In this document: piece by piece, positions 33,522 to 41,723 of the stretch
Layout: each line of letters opens with the position of its first letter
How positions within the stretch are numbered: position 1 is the stretch's first letter
NCBI GenBank assembly: GCA_965220205.1
Contig: OZ244812.1
Span: 1,674,001 to 1,738,000 of the forward strand
DNA: 64,000 nt
Reading direction: 5' to 3'
Origin: G965220205 sp965220205
GTDB lineage: Bacteria; Chloroflexota; Dehalococcoidia; Lucifugimonadales; Australimonadaceae
The notes under the pieces: generated by a model
What the model was told of the DNA's origin: nothing
Database searches by the model: none
The model's input: only the letters and a program-made list of their open reading frames with translations
Translations under genes and position numbers: made by a program

Positions 33522-35546
33522 ATGATACCTGAAGCCGCGGTCTGGGCGATCATCGGGCTGCCACTCGCAGCCGGCCTCATCATCATTGCCGCCCTCCGTC
33601 CCTGGACGCCCCGCGCGTGGCGCTACAGCGGCCTCGTGGCGACCGCGGGCATCGGCGCGGCGTTCGCGCTGAGCCTCTGGGCCCTCGACTCGGCGACCAC
33701 GAGCGATGGGCCTGCCGGCTTCGCGCCCCGCCACTGGTTCACCGTCGGCGCCACGGACATCCAACCGGGATTCCGCATGACCGTCGGCGTACTGCTGGAC
33801 CCGCTCAACGCCGTCATGCTCGCGCTCGTGTCGGGTGTGAGCATGGTCGTGCAGGTGTACTCGCTCGGCTACATGCGCAAGGCGAACGAGGACGACGGCG
33901 GAGCGTGGGCGGACTACCCGCGCTATTTCGCGTACATGTCGCTGTTCACGGCCGCGATGCTGGGCCTCGTGCTCGCGTACAACCTCATCCAACTATTCGT
34001 GTTCTGGGAGCTGGTCGGGCTCATGTCTTACCTGCTGATCGGCTTCTGGCACGAGCGGCCTGCCGCAGCAGCAGCAGCGAAGAAGGCGTTCATCATCACA
34101 CGCGTCGGGGACTTCGGCTTCCTGCTGGCGCTGATATGGCTATTCGTGAACCGCGGCGAGTTCGAGGCGTTGGGCGTCAACCCGTTCGAGATACCGACGC
34201 TGATCTCCGGCGAGGTGCTGCCGCTGTTGTCGGCCGGGCTCGTGACGTGGACGGCGCTCGGGGTGTTCGCGGGCGCCGCCGGCAAATCAGCCCAGCTTCC
34301 GCTAAATACGTGGCTCCCCGACGCGATGGAGGGTCCGACGCCCGTGAGCTCGCTGATTCACGCGGCGACGATGGTGGCTGCGGGCGTATTCCTGGTTGCG
34401 CGTCTCTTTCCGCTGTTCGAGCAGAGCAGCGGCGCGCTGAACACCGTCGCGTTGATCGGCGCAGTGACGGCGTTGGCCGCGGCGGCCATGGCGCTCGTGG
34501 CCAACGACATCAAGCGCGTGTTGGCGTTTTCGACGGTGAGCCAGCTCGGCTACATGTTCCTGGCGCTGGGAGTCGGCGCGCCTGGAGTGGCCATCTTCCA
34601 CCTGTTCAACCACGCCTTCTTCAAGTGCCTGCTCTTCCTCGGAGCGGGGAGCGTGCACCACTCGGTGCAGACCTTCGACATGCGGCGCATGGGCGGCTTG
34701 CGGCACTGGATGCCTGTGACCTACCTCACGATGGTCGTCGCGGCGTTGAGCTTGGCCGGCATCGCCCCGCTGGCGGGTTTCTGGAGCAAGGACGAGGTGC
34801 TCGCGTTCGCCTGGCAGGTCGAGAGCGCCGACCCCGGGCATGAGGCGATTGGGCAGGCCGTCTTCTGGGTGGGCCTCGTCGCATCGGGCCTGACCGGGTT
34901 CTACATCTTCCGGCTCATCTTCATGACGTTCCACGGCGAGTTCCGCGGCGGGATCGACGTCGTGCCACCGGACCAACGGCTGCCCGGCGAAGAGGGTCAG
35001 CACGTCCACCGGAGCGAATCGCCGGCGTCGATGGTCCTGCCCATGATTGTCCTCGCGCTCTTCGCCGTCTTCTCGGGGCTCGTCGCCAACAGCTTCATCG
35101 AGCTGGGTCCGGTGCCTGCGCACTGGCTCGCCCACGCGCTGCACGCGGACACGCCCGCCTTCCACTGGCCGATCGCGGTTGCGTCGTCCGCGGTAGCGGC
35201 GACCGGCATCCTCGGCGCGGTGCTCGTCTACGGTGTGCGAACTGTCTCGCTGGCGGGGCTCCCGGCGCCGTTCCCGTTCCTGCGGCGCGTGCTCGAAGAG
35301 CGCTTCTACATGGACTACCTGTACGAGACAATCATCGTGCGCCGGGTGCTGTTCCGCGGCCTGTTCTCGCTGTCCGACTGGACGGACCGCCGACTGGTGG
35401 ACGGACTCGCCGACCTCGTGGCGCTCCTGGGGAGGAACGGCGGGCGGTTTGTGGCCCAGTTGCAAACCGGTCAGGTGCAAGCCTACGGAGTGGGCGTCGC
35501 CGTGGGCGTGATCGCCCTTCTCGGCGCCTTCATGGCGCAACGGTAA
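33522..35546 (+). CDS. nuoL: NADH-quinone oxidoreductase subunit L
   Basis: A 674-residue antiporter-like proton-pumping subunit. It has the MrpA-like core: LIQLFVFWELVGLMSYLLIGFW with the conserved Glu, KSAQLPLNTWLPDAMEGPTPVSSLIHAATMVAAGVFL with Lys and His residues, VANDIKRVLAFSTVSQLGYM and GFWSKDE. The C-terminal part carries the lateral helix and last membrane segment, ending GVIALLGAFMAQR. The large family-typical size confirms it is L rather than M or N. Confidence 0.97.
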   Translation: MIPEAAVWAIIGLPLAAGLIIIAALRPWTPRAWRYSGLVATAGIGAAFALSLWALDSATTSDGPAGFAPRHWFTVGATDIQPGFRMTVGVLLDPLNAVMLALVSGVSMVVQVYSLGYMRKANEDDGGAWADYPRYFAYMSLFTAAMLGLVLAYNLIQLFVFWELVGLMSYLLIGFWHERPAAAAAAKKAFIITRVGDFGFLLALIWLFVNRGEFEALGVNPFEIPTLISGEVLPLLSAGLVTWTALGVFAGAAGKSAQLPLNTWLPDAMEGPTPVSSLIHAATMVAAGVFLVARLFPLFEQSSGALNTVALIGAVTALAAAAMALVANDIKRVLAFSTVSQLGYMFLALGVGAPGVAIFHLFNHAFFKCLLFLGAGSVHHSVQTFDMRRMGGLRHWMPVTYLTMVVAALSLAGIAPLAGFWSKDEVLAFAWQVESADPGHEAIGQAVFWVGLVASGLTGFYIFRLIFMTFHGEFRGGIDVVPPDQRLPGEEGQHVHRSESPASMVLPMIVLALFAVFSGLVANSFIELGPVPAHWLAHALHADTPAFHWPIAVASSAVAATGILGAVLVYGVRTVSLAGLPAPFPFLRRVLEERFYMDYLYETIIVRRVLFRGLFSLSDWTDRRLVDGLADLVALLGRNGGRFVAQLQTGQVQAYGVGVAVGVIALLGAFMAQR

Positions 35547-35558
35547 GGCGGGTGTGAC

Positions 35559-37040
35559 GTGCTGACCGCTGTCATCTTCTTCCCCGCCGTGGGCGCCGCG
35601 GTCGTCATGGCGGCCGGACGCAACCCGCGCGTCGCACGGTGGGTCGCGCTCGCCACGGTCGCGATCGAGCTCGTGCTTGCTATCGTTGTATTCGCGCGCT
35701 ACGACCCGGGCGCAGGCGGATACGACCTCGTCGAGCGAGCCAGCTGGGTCGCCGCCTTCGACATCGAGTACCTGGTTGGCGTCGACGGGCTCAGCGCGCC
35801 CCTCGTGCTGCTGAACGGCATCCTCGGCGTCGCCGCCATGCTCGTGTCGTGGAACATTGCACACCGGGTGCGCGAGTACTTCATGTGGCTCCTCGTGCTG
35901 CAAAGCGCCGTCATGGGCGTTTTCTTGTCGCTTGACCTCATCCTCTTCTTCGTGTTCTGGGAGCTCGAACTCCTGCCGATGTTCTTCCTGATCTCCATGT
36001 GGGGAACGGGCAGGCGCGAGTACTCGGCGATGAAGTTCGTGCTGTTCACCTTCCTCGGCTCGGCGTTCATGCTGGCGGCGATTCTGGCCATCTACTTCTC
36101 GCAGTCGGCCGCCGACCGGACGTTCGACATGACGGCGTTGGCGGACCAGGGCGTGACGGGAGGCGTCGTTCCGGCGTCGTTCATCTTCGCCGGCTTCCTC
36201 ATCGCGTTCGCAGTCAAGCTGCCCATCTTCCCACTGCACACGTGGCTGCCCGACGCTCATACGGACGCCCCGACGGCTGTTAGCGTCATGCTGGCGGGCG
36301 TGCTGCTCAAGATGGGCGGGTACGGCCTCCTGCGCATCAACGCGGGACTCATGCCGGATGAGCTGAGGGAGTTCGCCCCATTGCTGGCGGCGTTGGCGGT
36401 GATCGGCGTGCTATACGGCGCGTTCATCGTCGTCATGCAGACCGACCTCAAACGGATGGTCGCCTACAGCTCGGTGAGCCACATGGGGTTTGTCGTGCTT
36501 GGCATCGCGTCCGCCGGCGCGGCCGCGGGCGAGATCAACGGCGTGGGGCTGAACGGCGCCGCGCTTCAGCTCTTCACTCACGGCACAATCACCGGGTTGC
36601 TGTTCGTGGTGGTCGGCCTCGTGTACGAACGCGCGCATACGCGGCACATCCCCGACATGGGCGGGTTCGCCCGGAGCATGCCGCTCATCGCCATAGGCTT
36701 CATGATTGCGGGCCTAGCCTCGCTGGGCCTGCCCACCACGTCCGGGTTCGTCGCGGAGATCATGGTGTTCTTCGGCACGTTCCCGGTGTACGGGGCCGCC
36801 ACGGGCCTGGCCGCCTTCGGCGTCGTGCTCGCCGCGGGCTACATCCTCTGGACCGTGCAACGCGTGTTGTTCGGCCCGCGCCTCGAACGGTGGGATGGGC
36901 TCACGGACGCGAAGCTCGTCGACGTCGGAGCGATCGTCGTCCTCGCAGCGCCGATCCTCGTCGTCGGACTCTACCCCCGGCTGCTCACCGACGTGTTCGA
37001 CGCCGGCATCAGTCCGATCGTCCGCGGGTTGGGGGGCTGA
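35559..37040 (+). CDS. nuoM: NADH-quinone oxidoreductase subunit M
   Basis: A 493-residue antiporter-like proton-pumping subunit. LILFFVFWELELLPMFFLISMWG has the conserved Glu; KLPIFPLHTWLPDAHTDAPTAVSVMLAGVLLKMGGYGLLR and MQTDLKRMVAYSSVSHMGFV are diagnostic of NuoM. GTG start 12 bp after the nuoL stop. No unusual extensions. Confidence 0.97.
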   Translation: MLTAVIFFPAVGAAVVMAAGRNPRVARWVALATVAIELVLAIVVFARYDPGAGGYDLVERASWVAAFDIEYLVGVDGLSAPLVLLNGILGVAAMLVSWNIAHRVREYFMWLLVLQSAVMGVFLSLDLILFFVFWELELLPMFFLISMWGTGRREYSAMKFVLFTFLGSAFMLAAILAIYFSQSAADRTFDMTALADQGVTGGVVPASFIFAGFLIAFAVKLPIFPLHTWLPDAHTDAPTAVSVMLAGVLLKMGGYGLLRINAGLMPDELREFAPLLAALAVIGVLYGAFIVVMQTDLKRMVAYSSVSHMGFVVLGIASAGAAAGEINGVGLNGAALQLFTHGTITGLLFVVVGLVYERAHTRHIPDMGGFARSMPLIAIGFMIAGLASLGLPTTSGFVAEIMVFFGTFPVYGAATGLAAFGVVLAAGYILWTVQRVLFGPRLERWDGLTDAKLVDVGAIVVLAAPILVVGLYPRLLTDVFDAGISPIVRGLGG

Positions 37041-37042
37041 GC

Positions 37043-38557
37043 ATGGGCATCGAGGCGCGCGACCTCTTCCTCATTTCGCCCGAGCTCTCGCTCGTGGCGT
37101 TGGCTGCGATCGTCGTGCTGATCGACCTCGTAGCGAGGCGAGCGGGCGCAGCCGTAGTCGTGGGGCTCGTCGGCCTAGTCGCTCCCTTCGCCGCCGGCAT
37201 CGGCCTGTGGAACGAGGTCCACGCCGCCGCCGACGCCGAGCTCGGTTTCAACGGATCGCTCGTGGTCGACAAGTTCGCGTTGTACTTCAAGTTCCTCATC
37301 CTGGGCGTGCTCGCCCTCGTCCTCCTCGCCGGCGCAGACCACCTCAAACGCTTCCGCCCCTACGAAGCGGAGTTCGTCGCGCTGGTCCTCTTCTCGTCGG
37401 CAGGGCTCATGCTGCTTCCCGCGTCGGCCGACCTGATCACGCTGTACGTGTCGTTGGAGCTCGCCTCGCTGCCCGTCGTGGCGCTTGCGGCATTCGCGAA
37501 GTCACAGGCGCGCTCCGTTGAGGCGGGGATGAAGTACCTGGTCCTCTCCGCGATCGCGTCCGCGGTGTTGCTGTACGGCTTCGCATTCATCTACGCCGCG
37601 ACCGGGAGCATCCGGCTGATCCCGCTGGACGGCGGACCGACGATCGCGGGGATCGCCTTGGCGGGCGACGACGGATCGCCCTTCGGGAGCTTGGCGCTCA
37701 TGGCGGGCGCCGTCATGGCGGCGGCGGGGTTCGGCTTCAAGCTCTCGATGGCCCCCTTCCAGATGTGGACGCCCGACGTCTACGAGGGAGCGCCGACGCC
37801 CGTTGCCGCGTTCCTCGCGGTAGCGAGCAAAGCCGCCGCGTTCGCCGTGGTCCTGCGCGTCTTCTACGCCGCCTTCCCGGGCGACCTCAGCGCTGACTGG
37901 TCCATCATGTACGCGGCGCTCGCAGTCGTCACGATGAGCGTTGGGAACGTCGTTGCCATCGCGCAGTCCAACATCAAGCGGCTGTTGGGTTACAGCGCGA
38001 TCGCGCAGGCGGGATACGTGCTCATCGGCGTCGCGGCGGTCGCGGGACGCAGCCCGGATGCCGCCAACGAGGTCCTCGGGGTCAGCAGCGTGCTGTTCTA
38101 CCTCGGCGGCTACGCGGCCATGAACCTGGCGGCGTTCTTCGCCGTCATTGTCATCACGGACCGGACCGCCAACGACCGGATCGACGGTCTCGCGGGGATG
38201 GGCTACCGCTCGCCGGCGTTGGCCGCCGTGCTCGCCTTTGCACTCCTATCGCTGACCGGCTTGCCGCCCACGGTAGGGTTCATGGGCAAGCTGTTCCTGT
38301 TCAACGCAGCCGTGAACGCGGACCTGACATGGCTGGCGGTAGTGGGCGTCGTCAACAGCGTCGTGTCCGCCTACTACTACATCGGTGTCGTGCGCGTCAT
38401 GTATCTGCGGTCGGCCGAGGACGACTCCATCGTCAGCGCGGGCATTCCGGCGCGGGTCGCCATCGGCGTCGCCGCCGCGGGCGTGCTGGTGCTCGGCCTG
38501 TGGCCGGGCGGCCTGCTCAGCGTAGCCAGAACAGCCGCCGACTCCCTGCTTGCTTAG
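37043..38557 (+). CDS. nuoN: NADH-quinone oxidoreductase subunit N
   Basis: A 504-residue antiporter-like subunit, last of the operon. Motifs: LITLYVSLELASLPVVALAAF with the conserved Glu, FKLSMAPFQMWTPDVYEGAPTPVAAFLAVASKAAAF and AIAQSNIKRLLGYSAIAQAGYVL. The ATG is 2 bp after the nuoM stop; an upstream in-frame extension to 36890 is rejected on family length. The operon ends here, 78 bp before the next gene. Confidence 0.97.
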   Translation: MGIEARDLFLISPELSLVALAAIVVLIDLVARRAGAAVVVGLVGLVAPFAAGIGLWNEVHAAADAELGFNGSLVVDKFALYFKFLILGVLALVLLAGADHLKRFRPYEAEFVALVLFSSAGLMLLPASADLITLYVSLELASLPVVALAAFAKSQARSVEAGMKYLVLSAIASAVLLYGFAFIYAATGSIRLIPLDGGPTIAGIALAGDDGSPFGSLALMAGAVMAAAGFGFKLSMAPFQMWTPDVYEGAPTPVAAFLAVASKAAAFAVVLRVFYAAFPGDLSADWSIMYAALAVVTMSVGNVVAIAQSNIKRLLGYSAIAQAGYVLIGVAAVAGRSPDAANEVLGVSSVLFYLGGYAAMNLAAFFAVIVITDRTANDRIDGLAGMGYRSPALAAVLAFALLSLTGLPPTVGFMGKLFLFNAAVNADLTWLAVVGVVNSVVSAYYYIGVVRVMYLRSAEDDSIVSAGIPARVAIGVAAAGVLVLGLWPGGLLSVARTAADSLLA

Positions 38558-38635
38558 GCGACGACATGCCATAGGCGCAGCCAACAAGCAGCATGCGAGT
38601 GCAATTTCTCAGAAGTCGTCGTGGAGCATCGTCGA

Positions 38636-38974
38636 ATGGAAACACCGAAGATCGCGGACAAAGTCAGGTTCTGGGAGGAGCAAGACCGCATCAACAAGGA
38701 ACTCATACCACGCGTGCTGAAGCAACACGAGTTGCTCACCGCGCACGTTGAGCATCACACCCACGCCGACCCTGAGGCCAGAGCGCAGATAAAGACGCTG
38801 GAACAGGAAACGGCGGCCCAGATGAAGACGTTGGAAGAGAGCACCGTGTCACGGATACGGACGCTCGAAGAGAGCGCGGCGGCGGCGGTGCGCTCCGCCA
38901 AGCGTCAGTCGCTGATCGTCTCCTTCACTAGCTTCGCCGTGGCCATCGCGGCGATCGTTCTTGCGCTTACGTAG
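38636..38974 (+). CDS. Uncharacterised coiled-coil protein with C-terminal membrane anchor
   Basis: A 112-residue protein. The N-terminal half has polar helices rich in Glu, Lys and His. An 11-residue repeat follows: IKTLEQETAAQ, MKTLEESTVSR, IRTLEESAAAA, which should form a coiled coil. One hydrophobic helix at the C-terminus (IVSFTSFAVAIAAIVLALT) would anchor it in the membrane with the rest in the cytoplasm. ATG 38636 has GGAG upstream; GTG 38621 is an alternative. I recognise no family. It sits 11 bp before the next gene, so the two are probably one operon and may act together. Confidence 0.75.
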   Translation: METPKIADKVRFWEEQDRINKELIPRVLKQHELLTAHVEHHTHADPEARAQIKTLEQETAAQMKTLEESTVSRIRTLEESAAAAVRSAKRQSLIVSFTSFAVAIAAIVLALT

Positions 38975-38985
38975 GGCGCGCGCGC

Positions 38986-40122
38986 ATGGAATCGCTCTCC
39001 TTACTGCTGGAACTCCAGGCGCTGCCCTCTATCGAAGAGGCCGGCGAGCTCGCCCCCGCGGAGATGATGTCGCGAGTCCGGGCGATGGACCGAGACAACT
39101 TCGCCATCGAGGTCTCGATTGCCGTCGAGGAGGGGCTGGAAGCCCTGTTCGACGCTCGCAATGTGGGCGACCACTTGTCAACGGCCTATGGCGAGGTCTT
39201 TCCGAACGCGGCGTCTGATCATGAGTCCATGTACGATCACTACCTGGCGATGCTGGCGAAAGGGGAGGCGTCAGTAACGGGCTTCATCAACCCGTTGAAG
39301 GGCAGGCTCGCAGAGTTCGAGGCCGAGTCCGTACTGGAAGAACGATTCCCCGGTTGGAACTTCACCCTTGCTCGCGACCCGACGCAGCCGGACTGGGACC
39401 TGCAGGGAATAGGCCCGGAGGGTCAAGAGATGCTGGTCCAGATCAAGACCGGCGCGGCAAGTTATGTCGGCGACGTGTTGGAGCGCATGGAGGGGAGTCC
39501 CGACATAGCGTTCGCCGTTAGCGGCAACCTGTTCGCTCAGCTGACCGAGAAGGCGTCGGAATTGTCACACCTGCTCATAAACCTTGACGTTAGCAACCAC
39601 GAATTCACTACTGAGGCTAGAGAAGGTCTGGGAACACTGGCCGCGAACATGGGCATCGACGTTCCCGACTCGATCGGAGAAGTGTTGCCGTACGTCGGCG
39701 AGGTCGTGCTCGGCATCAAGCTCATTCACAGCATCGTCTCGACGGAGCGGACGCTCCGGGGCGAGGCGCTGTCCGACCGCTCCCGCGTGCATGGCGTTCA
39801 GACGCTGGCGTTGATGACGCGATTCGGCGTCGCGTCGGTATGCGGGATGGCGGGCGCGGCAGGCGGCGGCGCGGCAGGCACATTTGTGCTGCCGGGCGTC
39901 GGGTCGCTTGGGGGATCACTCGCCGGCGGGGTTGCCGGCGCGGGCTTCGCAATGGCGCTGAACCGGAAGCTCCAGCCTCACATAGAGGACGTCGCCGTCC
40001 GGCTGGTTGGCGGGGACCCGGACGACCTGCTCTACCTGATGAACAAGCTGGCAATCGACGAGATAGGAGAGTCGTTGGCCGCCACCGAACTCGGAGGGCT
40101 GGCTCGATTGACACCCCTATAG
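38986..40122 (+). CDS. Uncharacterised protein: PD-(D/E)xK-like domain plus glycine-zipper membrane segment
   Basis: A 378-residue protein of no family I can name. Residues 105-180 look like a restriction-endonuclease fold: a helix with Glu112/Glu114 (FEAESVLEERF), a strand with Asp136/Asp138 (QPDWDLQG), then QIKTG (152-156) in place of ExK. A helical stretch follows. Residues 280-325 form a Gly/Ala-rich hydrophobic hairpin (GMAGAAGGGAAGTFVLPG, GSLGGSLAGGVAGAGFAMAL) like glycine-zipper segments that insert in membranes. The combination suggests an effector or envelope protein, but this is inference. It follows the coiled-coil gene by 11 bp. Confidence 0.75.
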   Translation: MESLSLLLELQALPSIEEAGELAPAEMMSRVRAMDRDNFAIEVSIAVEEGLEALFDARNVGDHLSTAYGEVFPNAASDHESMYDHYLAMLAKGEASVTGFINPLKGRLAEFEAESVLEERFPGWNFTLARDPTQPDWDLQGIGPEGQEMLVQIKTGAASYVGDVLERMEGSPDIAFAVSGNLFAQLTEKASELSHLLINLDVSNHEFTTEAREGLGTLAANMGIDVPDSIGEVLPYVGEVVLGIKLIHSIVSTERTLRGEALSDRSRVHGVQTLALMTRFGVASVCGMAGAAGGGAAGTFVLPGVGSLGGSLAGGVAGAGFAMALNRKLQPHIEDVAVRLVGGDPDDLLYLMNKLAIDEIGESLAATELGGLARLTPL

Positions 40123-40189
40123 GCCGTCGCTAGACTCGTGGCGGCGGGCTCGGCTGGCCGCCCGTTCATTTCGAGACCGGGAGGCGGAG

Positions 40190-41497
40190 ATGCTCTCCAC
40201 GAAGGACAACGAGTTGCTGACCAGGGTGGGCGCCGACGCTCCCATGGGCAAGTTGCTCCGCCAGTATTGGATGCCCGTCATGGCTTCCGACGAGCTCTCG
40301 GCGCCCGACGGCGACCCCATGCGCGTGAGGCTGCTCGGCGAGGACCTCGTCATATTCAGGGCCACGTCGGGGCGCGTCGGGCTCTTCGCCGAGAACTGCT
40401 CCCACCGCGGCGCCTCCCTCTTCTTCGGGCGAAACGAGAACGACGGCCTGCGCTGCGTGTACCACGGTTGGATGTACGACGTCACCGGGCGTTGCGTGGA
40501 TATGCCCAGCGAGCCTCCCGAGAGCAACTTCCGGGACAAGGTCCGCCAGCGCGCCTACCCGTGCCAGGAGCGGGGCGGCATGATCTGGACGTACATGGGG
40601 CCGCGCGAGGAGCCGCCGCCGCTGCCCGACCTCGAGTGGATGTCCCTCCCGGTGAGTCACCGGCGCTTTGCTCCCTTCATGCGCGAATGCAACTGGTTCC
40701 AGGCCCTCGAGGGCGATATCGACACGAGTCACCTCTTCTTCCTCCACGGCCGGCTCAACAAGGAAGACTCGCCCGCTCTCGGGCTGTACCACACCGACAA
40801 GCACCCGCGGCTCGAGGTCGTGAAGACCGACTACGGCGTCGTCTACGGCGCCAACCGCGAAGAGGACCCGCAGACCACCTACTGGCGCATCACTCAGTAC
40901 ATGCTGCCGATCCATACGCTCTTCCCCGCCAACCCGGACGGCACCGTGCCGGGACACATGTGGGTCCCTCTCGACGACGAGCACACGATGGTCTGGATAA
41001 TCGCGTGGAATCCGGCGACGCCGATGGACGAAGTCACCATGATGTCCCGTTCGCTCGCCACGGGCGCCGGGGTGCTCAACTTCCTGCCCGCGACGTCCGA
41101 CGGCCTCGGCCGGTGGCGTTCCGAGGCGAACCGGCAGACCGACTACTTCATCGACCGCAAGGCGCAGCGCGAGCAGACGTTCACCGGCATCCCCACGATA
41201 CCGTTGCAGGACCAGGCCGTGACCGAGAGCATGGGCCCGATCTACAATCGCACCCAGGAGCACCTTGGGACCTCCGACGGCATGGTGATCCAGGTGCGTC
41301 GTCGCGCCATCGAGGCGGCGAAAGCGCTCGCGGAGCATGGCGTGACCCCGCCTTGCGTGGACAACCCGGAGGCCTACCGCGTACGGTCGGCGGCGGCCAC
41401 GCTGCCGAAGGGCGTCCCGTGGACCGAGGCCTTGGACGACTGGCTCCACGCCCGGACCATCGAGATTCCGGAGGTCGTGCTCTCGACGCCAGGCTAG
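40190..41497 (+). CDS. Rieske-type aromatic ring-hydroxylating oxygenase, alpha subunit
   Basis: A 435-residue oxygenase similar to phthalate 4,5-dioxygenase and related demethylases. The Rieske 2Fe-2S motif is CSHRGASLFF followed by CVYHGWMYD (C-x-H, 16 residues, C-x-x-H). The mononuclear iron site is in LEGDIDTSHLFFLHGRL (Asp/His/His). It would need a reductase, which is not adjacent. Likely substrates are aromatic acids or ethers, not predictable further. It faces the minus-strand uptake and UbiD genes, which may belong to the same catabolism. The ATG lies after GGGAGGCGGAG. Confidence 0.9.
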   Translation: MLSTKDNELLTRVGADAPMGKLLRQYWMPVMASDELSAPDGDPMRVRLLGEDLVIFRATSGRVGLFAENCSHRGASLFFGRNENDGLRCVYHGWMYDVTGRCVDMPSEPPESNFRDKVRQRAYPCQERGGMIWTYMGPREEPPPLPDLEWMSLPVSHRRFAPFMRECNWFQALEGDIDTSHLFFLHGRLNKEDSPALGLYHTDKHPRLEVVKTDYGVVYGANREEDPQTTYWRITQYMLPIHTLFPANPDGTVPGHMWVPLDDEHTMVWIIAWNPATPMDEVTMMSRSLATGAGVLNFLPATSDGLGRWRSEANRQTDYFIDRKAQREQTFTGIPTIPLQDQAVTESMGPIYNRTQEHLGTSDGMVIQVRRRAIEAAKALAEHGVTPPCVDNPEAYRVRSAAATLPKGVPWTEALDDWLHARTIEIPEVVLSTPG

Positions 41498-41526
41498 GAG
41501 GGCAGCTGCGGGGATGCGTTAAACGG

Positions 41527-41558
41527 AGAGGCCCGGGACCGCGCGGTCCCGGGCCTCT
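41527..41558. terminator. Perfect 32-bp palindrome, likely bidirectional terminator
   Basis: AGAGGCCCGGGACCGC is followed directly by its exact reverse complement GCGGTCCCGGGCCTCT, 30 bp after the Rieske gene stop. It lies between convergent genes. It has no strong T-run, so it is an intrinsic-like hairpin rather than a textbook terminator. Confidence 0.65.
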
Positions 41559-41582
41559 TGCGTCGTCTCGCCGTGACGGACG

Positions 41583-41723
41583 CTAGTGAACTTCTGAACA
41601 ACCCGCTGATGCTCTCAGCAGAGCGGAGGGTGAGGCTGGGAAGCAGCCAAGTCCGTTCGTGGGAACCCCCTTCGACAGGCTCAGGGTGAACGGATGGGAC
41701 GGAGCTATTCAGAGGTTCGCTAG
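41583..41723. mobile_element. 141-bp MITE-like element with CTAG target duplication, copy 1
   Basis: A small non-coding element bounded by CTAG on both sides. The left end reads CTAGTGAACTTCTGAACA and the right end TATTCAGAGGTTCGCTAG, imperfect inverted repeats. The inside has CTTCGACAGGCTCAGGG. It is the same length as the copy at 58411-58551. The right-hand CTAG (41720-41723) contains the TAG stop of the minus-strand permease gene. There is no transposase, so mobilisation would be by an enzyme encoded elsewhere; the YTAR-type 4-bp target suggests the IS5 group (inference). Confidence 0.75.

Noticed and set aside
34302..36260. 652-residue minus-strand frame opposite nuoL and nuoM
   Set aside because: Very charged antisense translation of two clear membrane subunits; no motif.
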